Shown here piece by piece: positions 45,746 to 52,519 of a stretch of DNA of 64,000 nucleotides. A program made the translations under genes and the position numbers. Under the pieces are notes generated by a model. The model did no database searches. It had not been told where the DNA came from and saw only the letters and a program-made list of their open reading frames with translations. Within the stretch, counting starts at the first letter, position 1. Every line of letters starts with the position of its first letter. This stretch comes from Streptomyces sp. NBC_00289 (GTDB lineage Bacteria > Actinomycetota > Actinomycetes > Streptomycetales > Streptomycetaceae), in contig NZ_CP108046.1 in the NCBI RefSeq assembly GCF_041435115.1, forward strand, positions 1,550,001 to 1,614,000, in the 5' to 3' direction.

Positions 45746-47062
45746 GTGTCCTGGTCCGACCACGCCATCTGGTGGCACGTCCACCCGCTGAGCTTCCTCG
45801 GCGCGGAGCCCGACGCCCTTCCACCGGACGCCCTCCCCCACCACCGGCTCACGAACCTGGCCGACTGGCTCGACCACCTGATCGGGCTCGGCTGCAACGG
45901 CCTCGCACTGGGGCCCGTCTTCGCCTCCGAGACCCACGGCTACGACACGGTCGACCACTTCCGGGTCGATCCCCGCCTGGGCACCGAGGACGACCTGAGC
46001 GCGCTGATCGAGCAGGCCACCGCCCGCGGGGTGCGCGTACTGCTGGACGGCGTCTTCAACCATGTGGGCCGCTCCTTCGGCCCCTTCGCCGACCTGGCAC
46101 GCCACGGCGCCGCCTCCTCGTTCGCCGACTGGTTCGTCCCCGAGAGGGACGACTTCCGCACCTTCGAGGGCCACGGCCACCTGGTCACCCTCAACCACGC
46201 CTCGCCGGCCGTCGCCGACTACGTCACCGAGGTCATGGACCACTGGCTGGAGCGGGGCGTCTCGGGCTGGCGACTGGATGCCGCCTACGCCGTTCCCCGC
46301 CCGTTCTGGCACACCGTCACCGGTCGGGTCCGCGCCCGCCATCCGCAGGCGTGGTGGTGCGGTGAGGTGATCCACGGCGACTACGCCGCCCAGGTCACCG
46401 AGGGCGGTCTGGACTCCGTCACACAGTACGAACTGTGGAAGGCGATCTGGAGCTCGCTCAACGACGTCAACCCCCACGAACTGGCCTGGTCGCTCAAGCG
46501 GCACAGCGCCTTGCTCGACGTCTTCGTCCCGCAGACGTTCGTCGGCAACCACGACGTGACCCGCATCGCCAGTCGACTCCGCGAGCCCCGCCACCTGGCG
46601 CACGCGCTCGCCGTGCTCTTCACCGTCGGCGGCGTACCGTCCGTCTACGCCGGCGACGAACGGGCCTGGCGGGGCGTCAAGGAGGAGCGGGTGGGCGGTG
46701 ACGACGCCGTCCGTCCGGCCTTCCCTCACTCCCCCTCCGGCCTCGGCCCCGACGGCCTGGACGTCCAGCGCCTGCACCAGACCCTGATCGGCATCCGCCG
46801 ACGCCACCCCTGGCTCGTACGCGCCCAGCCCCGTCTGCACACCGTCGACGACACCGTCCTCTCCTACAGCCTCGGCGATCCCGGCACCGGTGCCGGGATC
46901 GCCGTCGCGCTGAACTACGGGAGTGAGCCGGCCACGGCCGCCGTGCCGGCCGCCGCGTGGGTACCGGCTGCGGGCGACGCGACGCCCGCCCCCGGCGGGG
47001 GCTCGGTGTCCCTGCCGCCGCTCGGCTGGTGCGTCGCCACGGCTTCCGGCCCCACGCCCTGA
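45746..47062 (+). CDS. GH13 alpha-amylase-family glycoside hydrolase
   Basis: A 438-residue GH13 (alpha/beta)8 barrel enzyme without a signal peptide, so cytoplasmic. The conserved regions are present: DGVFNHVG (region I), GWRLDAAYA with nucleophile Asp178, WWCGEVIHG with acid/base Glu207, and VGNHD with Asp270. A short beta-sandwich C-domain follows. GTG 45746 is chosen because GGAGG lies five bases upstream; ATG 45734 would place that site inside the gene. It probably hydrolyses or rearranges short alpha-glucans, but the subfamily cannot be set by eye. It stands alone between unrelated genes. Confidence 0.92.
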   Translation: MSWSDHAIWWHVHPLSFLGAEPDALPPDALPHHRLTNLADWLDHLIGLGCNGLALGPVFASETHGYDTVDHFRVDPRLGTEDDLSALIEQATARGVRVLLDGVFNHVGRSFGPFADLARHGAASSFADWFVPERDDFRTFEGHGHLVTLNHASPAVADYVTEVMDHWLERGVSGWRLDAAYAVPRPFWHTVTGRVRARHPQAWWCGEVIHGDYAAQVTEGGLDSVTQYELWKAIWSSLNDVNPHELAWSLKRHSALLDVFVPQTFVGNHDVTRIASRLREPRHLAHALAVLFTVGGVPSVYAGDERAWRGVKEERVGGDDAVRPAFPHSPSGLGPDGLDVQRLHQTLIGIRRRHPWLVRAQPRLHTVDDTVLSYSLGDPGTGAGIAVALNYGSEPATAAVPAAAWVPAAGDATPAPGGGSVSLPPLGWCVATASGPTP

Positions 47063-47147
47063 CGGCCCGCCCCGCAACCGGCACTTCCTCGTCGCGGCGC
47101 TACGGGAAGGCGGGTGATGTGCTCGACGCGGCCGGTCCCCTCACCGG

Positions 47148-47726
47148 TCAGGTCGACTTCTGCCCGTCGAGCGCCTCGCGCAGAATGTCCGCGTGCCCGG
47201 CGTGCTGGGCGGTCTCGGCGATGAGGTGCGTGAGCACCCTGCGCACACTGCGCACGGCGCCCGGCTCGTTCCACGGTGCCTCCGGCAGCGGGTGTGTCGC
47301 CGACAGGTCCGCGACGGAGGCGATGACCTTCTCGCTCCGGGCGGCTACCTGCTCATAGCGCTCGACCACTCCGGCCAGTGTCTCGCCGGGCAGCATCCGG
47401 AAGTCGTTCTGGTGCTCGATCGCCCACTGCGGGAACTCGCGTGCGGTACCGGCCGTGAGGTCGGCCCAGGTGACACCGTCGGGCAGGTCGTAGCGCATCG
47501 CCGACGGGCCCTCGACGACGAACCGCATCCACCCCTCCTCGACGGACGCGACATGCTTGATCAGGCCGCCCAGGCACAGCGCGCTGACGGTGGGGCGTTC
47601 GCCGGCCTGCTCGTCGCTGAGCCCGCGCGTGGTGGTGACGAGCGCCGTCCGGGCGGTCGCGAGTGCGGCGAGCAGGTCGGCCCGCTCGGCGTCGGCGGTG
47701 GAGGAGGGCGGGGTCGTGGCGGTCAC
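47148..47726 (-). CDS. DinB-family (DUF664-like) metal-binding protein
   Basis: A four-helix-bundle DinB-like protein of about 192 residues. The usual metal-binding histidines are present in KHVASVEEGW and in the tail HLIAETAQHAGHAD. Relatives include thiol-dependent S-transferases using bacillithiol or mycothiol, as well as proteins of unknown role. GTG 47726 was chosen because GGAAGGA lies about ten bases upstream; GTG 47765 would add 13 residues. It is divergent from the WYL regulator at 47828, which may control it. Confidence 0.85.
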   Translation of the reverse strand: MTATTPPSSTADAERADLLAALATARTALVTTTRGLSDEQAGERPTVSALCLGGLIKHVASVEEGWMRFVVEGPSAMRYDLPDGVTWADLTAGTAREFPQWAIEHQNDFRMLPGETLAGVVERYEQVAARSEKVIASVADLSATHPLPEAPWNEPGAVRSVRRVLTHLIAETAQHAGHADILREALDGQKST

Positions 47727-47827
47727 GGTGACGGTGTCCTTCCGGTCGTTCTCGTTGTTCGGCACGGGACAACAGTCGCAAGGGAAGAGGTCAGGATGTG
47801 GCCGCTTCTGCGGGGAGGATGCGCGTC

Positions 47828-48826
47828 ATGCCGAAGACATCAGCACGACTGCTGGCACTGCTCTCGCTGCTCCAGGCGCGCCGGGACTGGCCGGGGGCGC
47901 TTCTTGCCGAGCGGCTGGACATCAGTCCGCGCACCGTGCGCCGTGATGTCGACCGCCTGCGCGAACTCGGCTATCCCATCGCGGCCTTCAAGGGTCCCGA
48001 CGGCGGATACCGGCTCGACCCGGGTGCGGAACCGCCCCCGATGCTGTTCGACGAGGAGCAGGCCGTCGCGCTCGCGCTCGCGCTCCGGATCGCCACCACC
48101 ACCGGTGCGGGCATCGAGGAGGCGGCGGCGCGCGCGCTGGTCACCGTCCGGCAGGTCATGCCCGCACGGCTGCGTCGCCGCATCGACACCCTTCAGGTCG
48201 CCGCGGTCGAGGGGCCCGCGGCCCGGCCGGGACCACAGGCCGACAGCAACGTGCTCGTGGTCCTCGCCGCCGCCGTCCACGCCCGCGAGGTGCTCCGCTT
48301 CGACCACGCCCCCGCGGCCACCCCGGGAGCCGGTGACGACGACGGCCCCGGCGCGCTTCCGCCCCGCCGGGTTCAGCCCCATCACCTCGTCGCGTGGGGC
48401 GGGTGCTGGTACCTCGTGGCCTTCGACCTCGACCGCGACGACTGGCGCACCTTCCGCGCCGACCGGGTCACCCCACGCACCCCGACGGGGCCCCGATTCA
48501 CCCCGCGTGAACTGCCCGGAGGAACCGTGGCCGCCTTCATGGCCGCCAGGTTCCGGGGCTCCCAGGGCTCGGGCGACTGGCCGTGCCGCGGCGAGGTCAT
48601 CCTCGGCCTGCCGGCCGCCGCCGTGTCCCGGCACACCCACGACGGGGTCGTCGAGGAACTCGGCCCGGACCGCTGCCGCCTCGTCCTCGGCTCGTGGTCG
48701 TGGGCCGGCCTCGCCGCGGCCGTCGGCCGGTTCGACGCCGACATCGAGGTCGTCGGTCCGGCCGAACTCCGGCACGCCTTCGCCCGGTTGGCCCACCGCT
48801 ACGCCAACGCGGCGGCCGGGTCCTGA
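47828..48826 (+). CDS. WYL-domain transcriptional regulator (DeoR-type HTH)
   Basis: A 332-residue regulator. The N-terminal helix-turn-helix (residues 5-60, with LLAERLDISPRTVRRDVDRL) is of the HTH_11/DeoR type. A WYL domain (about 140-230, with HHLVAWGGCWYLVAFDLDRDDWRTFRADRV) and a C-terminal WCX-like segment follow. WYL domains sense nucleic acids or small ligands. ATG 47828 has GGAGG nine bases upstream. It faces away from the DinB-like gene 101 bp away, the common arrangement of a regulator and its target. Confidence 0.9.
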   Translation: MPKTSARLLALLSLLQARRDWPGALLAERLDISPRTVRRDVDRLRELGYPIAAFKGPDGGYRLDPGAEPPPMLFDEEQAVALALALRIATTTGAGIEEAAARALVTVRQVMPARLRRRIDTLQVAAVEGPAARPGPQADSNVLVVLAAAVHAREVLRFDHAPAATPGAGDDDGPGALPPRRVQPHHLVAWGGCWYLVAFDLDRDDWRTFRADRVTPRTPTGPRFTPRELPGGTVAAFMAARFRGSQGSGDWPCRGEVILGLPAAAVSRHTHDGVVEELGPDRCRLVLGSWSWAGLAAAVGRFDADIEVVGPAELRHAFARLAHRYANAAAGS

Positions 48827-48982
48827 CCTGACCGCACCCGTACGGTCGTGGGGTCGACGGCGAGCGCACCCCTCCCGGCGGTAACCGTTGACCCGGTCGC
48901 GAGTCGACCTTCGGCCGCGAAGAGCGACCGTCCGGCGGGACGACCGTCCGACGGCAGGGCGGAGCCGGCACACGCCGAACGG

Positions 48983-49996
48983 TCAGGCGCTGTTGGCCAG
49001 TTGGGCACGCTGGACGGCGTGCGCGGGCGTGAGCCCTTCCGCGAGGCGTTCCAGCTCCGCCACGACGGTGCCCCCGAGGCGGGCCAGTTCGTTGCCGAGG
49101 GAGCCGGCGATGTGGGGGGTGAGGAAGACGTTGGGGAGCTGCCGGAGCGGGGAGTCGGCGGGCAGCGGTTCCGGCTCGGTGACATCCAGGACCGCGTTGA
49201 TCCGGCCGCCGACCAGCTCTTCGGTGAGTGCCTCGGGATCGATGAGGGCACCGCGTGAGGTGTTGATCAGGGTCGCGCCGTCCGGGATCAGGGCCAGCCG
49301 TTCGCGGCTGAGCATCCGGTGGGTCTCCGGAGTGTCGGGGGCGTGCACGCTCACGACGTCGCTGGTGCGCAGCAGTTCGTCCAGCGGAAGCGGAACGGCA
49401 CCCAGCGCCGCCGCCCCCGCGTCGTCCACGTACGGGTCGTAGAGGCTGACGCAGAGGTCGAAGGGGCGCAGCAGTTCGAGTACCCGGCGGCCCACCTGGG
49501 AGGCGCCGATCACGCCGATCCGCCGGCCGAGGTTGCCGACCGCCGCGCAGTCGGCCGGCGCCGGCGGGAGGTGTTCGGTCCGGGAGCGCTCGCGGAGGCG
49601 GAAGGCGTCCTTGCCGGCGAACAGGATGGCGGCGAGCGTGTACTCCGCGACGGGCAGGGCGTTGGCCCGCACGGCGCTGGAGACGACGAGCCCGCGCTCC
49701 CAGAAGGTGTCCGACAGGATGCCGCGCACACTGCCCGCCGCGTGCAGGACGGTACGGAGCCGGGGGGCCGCGTCGAGCACCTCGGCGTCGATCCGGGGAC
49801 AGCCCCAGCCCGTGATCAGCACCTCCGCCTCGGCCAGCGCCCGAGCGGCCCCGGGGTCGGTGAAGTCCCGCACCACCAGCGCGGGATCGATGCGGACGAG
49901 CCGCCGCAGGCGCTCCATGAGAGGGGCGGGGAAGAGCCCGGGCAGATGGACCGGGTCCAACGCGAAGAGGGCACGGGGGCGGGCGGCCGTCGACAT
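48983..49996 (-). CDS. D-isomer-specific 2-hydroxyacid dehydrogenase
   Basis: A 337-residue NAD-dependent oxidoreductase of the D-2-hydroxyacid dehydrogenase family, interconverting 2-hydroxy and 2-keto acids. The nucleotide fold is at about 159-192 (RIGVIGASQVGRRVLELL; the third Gly of GxGxxG is kept but Gly1-x-Gly2 is altered to GAS). The catalytic set is intact: Arg248 in NTSRGAL, Glu274 in DVTEPEP and His295 in TPHIAGS. An AT-rich promoter-like site lies about 85 bp upstream (50077-50087). The substrate is not evident from its neighbours. Confidence 0.9.
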   Translation of the reverse strand: MSTAARPRALFALDPVHLPGLFPAPLMERLRRLVRIDPALVVRDFTDPGAARALAEAEVLITGWGCPRIDAEVLDAAPRLRTVLHAAGSVRGILSDTFWERGLVVSSAVRANALPVAEYTLAAILFAGKDAFRLRERSRTEHLPPAPADCAAVGNLGRRIGVIGASQVGRRVLELLRPFDLCVSLYDPYVDDAGAAALGAVPLPLDELLRTSDVVSVHAPDTPETHRMLSRERLALIPDGATLINTSRGALIDPEALTEELVGGRINAVLDVTEPEPLPADSPLRQLPNVFLTPHIAGSLGNELARLGGTVVAELERLAEGLTPAHAVQRAQLANSA

Positions 49997-50076
49997 GCTG
50001 CTCCTGAAGGGAGGGGGCGTGAAAGGCGAGCTCCGGGAAGTCCTCCGGGAGTGGGGCGACCGGGGGCGACAGTAAA

Positions 50077-50087
50077 CGTATTCTACG
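50077..50087 (-). promoter_or_regulatory. Promoter/operator site upstream of the dehydrogenase
   Basis: CGTATTCTACG is an 11-bp inverted repeat (CGTA-TTC-TACG). Read on the minus strand it contains TAGAAT, a perfect Streptomyces -10 hexamer, about 85 bp upstream of the dehydrogenase start. No well-spaced -35 was found. A repressor site overlapping the -10 is plausible. Confidence 0.35.
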
Positions 50088-50249
50088 CTAGGGAGCAGAC
50101 ACCACGGCGGTCAATGCCCCGCGCGCGTGCGCCGGTTCGCGTCCGCACGTTCACGTCCGCCGGATCACCTTCACCGCATCGCGTCACGATCCCCAACCGG
50201 CCCCCGGACCGCCCTCAGCCGTCGGACAGGGTCGGCGGACAGGGAGCCG

Positions 50250-50672
50250 ATGAAGGCGGGCGCCTTCTCCGACAACGCGGTGCAGGAGCACGTCGGTCTG
50301 CGCGGCGACAAGCTCACCGCCGCCCAGAAGAAGAAGCTCCTCGGCATCGTCGAGGCGTTCGTCGGCCACGCCAGGGCCGACGCGGCGAAGGTGCGGATGG
50401 CCGAGGTCCGGGCCCAGCTCGACGACACCTACGTCACCTGGGCCGGCGGCACCGGTGACGACGCCGCCTTCCACGTCCGCGGGCACAGCCCCGTCGTCCG
50501 GGTCGAGGTCGACTGCCAGGGCCCGGGCCCGCCGGCCGGCGCGTACGGCGCGAGACAGGGCGACGGCCCGACCCAGAAGCACGTCCACTCCGTCGTCCGC
50601 ACCCCCAACGGCAACGACTACGGGAAGGAGCTCCTCCGACAGCACTACCTGACCTCGCCGCACCACAGGTGA
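50250..50672 (+). pseudogene. C-terminal fragment of a DUF3500 protein
   Basis: About 140 codons match only the C-terminal part of DUF3500 proteins, which are normally about 330-380 residues: DDTYVTWAGG, then a region like the family core, ending TPNGNDYGKELLRQHY. The N-terminal two thirds are absent; the upstream frame to 50127 is Arg/Ser/Pro-rich and not family-like. The ATG at 50250 has only a poorly spaced GGGAG. It looks like a remnant of a deleted gene, though a short expressed protein cannot be excluded. Confidence 0.6.
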
Positions 50673-50917
50673 GCTCAGGTCTTCCGGTTTCCGTCAGCGC
50701 GGAGGCCGCGTCCGACCGAGCGCGGCCTTCGGCGTGGGCCGCGCGGGCCCGCCACGACCACCTCGCGTGCGGCTCGTCGGGAGCCCGCCGGCCCGCGGGT
50801 GCCGTGGCCCCGACGGCGGCCCGCTGCGTCGGATCGGGCGTCGGATCGGGCGCGGCGGCCCGGGGCGCGGCCGGGGATAGCATGCACGGCAACACCTGCC
50901 TCGCACTGGAGACCATC

Positions 50918-51679
50918 GTGACGGAGGACGAGGACCCGTCCGACAGCGACGTGGACGGGTCGGCCGAGGAGCAGTGCCGGGTGGCCGACATCCTGGCGGA
51001 GGCTCTGCGCGATGTCCCACCCGAGGACGCCCCCGTCACGCTGTGCCGGCTGTGCCTACGGCTGCTTCCGGTCACCGGCGTATCCGTCTCGCTGCAGGGG
51101 GCGGGGACGGGTACGGACACGCTGCTGTGCGCGAGTGACGCCGTCTCCGCCCAGCTCGCCGAGATCCAGTACACGCTCGGCGAGGGACCCTGCCTCCAGG
51201 CGCGTATGGTGCAGGCCCCCGTCTTCGCTCCCGACCTGCTGGACGCCCGCCAGGTGCGCCGGTGGCCCATGTTCGCCGCGCAGGCCGTACGGGCGGGCGC
51301 GAAGGCCGTGTTCTCCGTTCCGCTCAGCAGCCCCGTCAGGACCCTCGGCACGATGGACATGTACCGCCGCGAGCCCGGGCCCCTCTCCGACAGCGACATC
51401 CACGTCGCCCTCCTGGCCGCCGACGCCGTCAACGCGGGCATCACGGCCGTCCACGGCAGCGCGCGGAACCCCGAGGAAGTCGTAGCGTGGCTCAAGGGGG
51501 CGGAGACGGACCGGGAGGAGGTCCACCAGGCCACTGGAATGATCATGGTGCAGTTGGCCGTCTCGCCCGAGGAGGCCCTGGCCCGGCTGCGTGCGCGTGC
51601 CTTCGCCCAGGGCAGGACCGCGAGCGAGCTGGCCCGGGACATCGTCAACCGGACGTCGGACATCGGCGATCATGACTGA
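50918..51679 (+). CDS. GAF-ANTAR regulator (first of a tandem pair)
   Basis: A 253-residue protein with a GAF sensor domain (about residues 30-175) and a C-terminal ANTAR RNA-binding domain (about 185-245, REEVHQATGMIMVQLAVSPEEALARLRARA). ANTAR proteins bind paired hairpins in nascent mRNA and prevent termination. GTG 50918 is preferred because GGAG is seven bases upstream; the frame is open back to 50669, but that stretch is low-complexity. The GAF domain includes LGEGPCLQA, common in actinobacterial ANTAR sensors. A second protein of the same type follows 42 bp later. Confidence 0.9.
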   Translation: MTEDEDPSDSDVDGSAEEQCRVADILAEALRDVPPEDAPVTLCRLCLRLLPVTGVSVSLQGAGTGTDTLLCASDAVSAQLAEIQYTLGEGPCLQARMVQAPVFAPDLLDARQVRRWPMFAAQAVRAGAKAVFSVPLSSPVRTLGTMDMYRREPGPLSDSDIHVALLAADAVNAGITAVHGSARNPEEVVAWLKGAETDREEVHQATGMIMVQLAVSPEEALARLRARAFAQGRTASELARDIVNRTSDIGDHD

Positions 51680-51721
51680 AGCGCCGGCGGGTACCGACAG
51701 CGCCGTCACGGAGGAGAGACC

Positions 51722-52456
51722 ATGAGCCGCGAACAGCAACTGGCGAGAGCGTTCGTGGGCTTGTCGGACACGCTCTCCACCGCGTTCGACCCCCTGACCC
51801 TGTTCCAGCGCCTGGTCGGCGACTGCGTCGCCCTGCTGGACGCGGACGCCGCGGCGGTCATGATGGCCAACGCCCACGGCACCCTGCGCACGATGGCCGC
51901 CTCCAGCGAGGAGGCGGCGTTCCTGGAACTGCTGCAGTTGCAGAGCGGTGAGGGTCCGTGCATGGACTGCTACCGCAGCGGTGCATCCTCCGGAACCGCC
52001 GACATCTCACTGGAGGAGGCGCGCTGGCCCGGGTTCGTGCCGCCCGCCCTGGAGATCGGTTACCGGTCGGTGCACACGGTGCCGCTGCGCCTGCACGACC
52101 GGGTACTGGGCGCCCTCAACATCTTCCGCCGTGAGACCGGCGACCTCTCGGGTGACGACGAGCAGGTGGCACAGGCCATGGCCGACGTGGCCGCCCTCGC
52201 CCTCATGCACTGGTCGGCGGAACCGGCCGAAGAGACGGAAATCGTCATCAAGGTGCAGAGCGCCCTGGCCGCCAAGGCGGTCCTGGAGACCGCCAAGGGC
52301 ATGGTCGCGCAGTACGCGGGCGTCTCCATCGCCGAAGCGACCCGCATGCTCCGCGCCTACGCCGAGCGCCACCAGGTCGGCCTGGCCGCCACCGCGCAGG
52401 ACCTCACCGGCCGTCGACTGGCCCTGGCGGCCGTCACGAGGCCCACGGACGGCTAG
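51722..52456 (+). CDS. GAF-ANTAR regulator (second of a tandem pair)
   Basis: A 244-residue GAF-ANTAR protein: GAF at about residues 10-165 with SGEGPCMDC, and ANTAR at about 178-235 (SALAAKAVLETAKGMVAQYAGVSIAEA). It starts at ATG 51722 behind GGAGGAG. It is clearly a paralogue of the upstream gene in layout, but overall sequence similarity is modest, so it is not a recent duplication. The two may heterodimerise. Their RNA targets are not evident here. Confidence 0.92.
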   Translation: MSREQQLARAFVGLSDTLSTAFDPLTLFQRLVGDCVALLDADAAAVMMANAHGTLRTMAASSEEAAFLELLQLQSGEGPCMDCYRSGASSGTADISLEEARWPGFVPPALEIGYRSVHTVPLRLHDRVLGALNIFRRETGDLSGDDEQVAQAMADVAALALMHWSAEPAEETEIVIKVQSALAAKAVLETAKGMVAQYAGVSIAEATRMLRAYAERHQVGLAATAQDLTGRRLALAAVTRPTDG

Positions 52457-52519
52457 GGCCCGCCGTTGGGATCAGGCCCTGGACCCGCCCTGGACCCGCC
52501 CTTCCCGTCGCCGTCCCGG

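Noticed and set aside
46915..47274. Antisense frame overlapping the GH13 end and the DinB-like gene
   Set aside because: Shadow frame with no homology-like features; both real genes have clear motifs.
48827..48982. GACCGTCCG repeats in the gap between the WYL regulator and the dehydrogenase
   Set aside because: These are short imperfect direct repeats expected in 75 percent GC DNA; neither a hairpin nor an operator is convincing.
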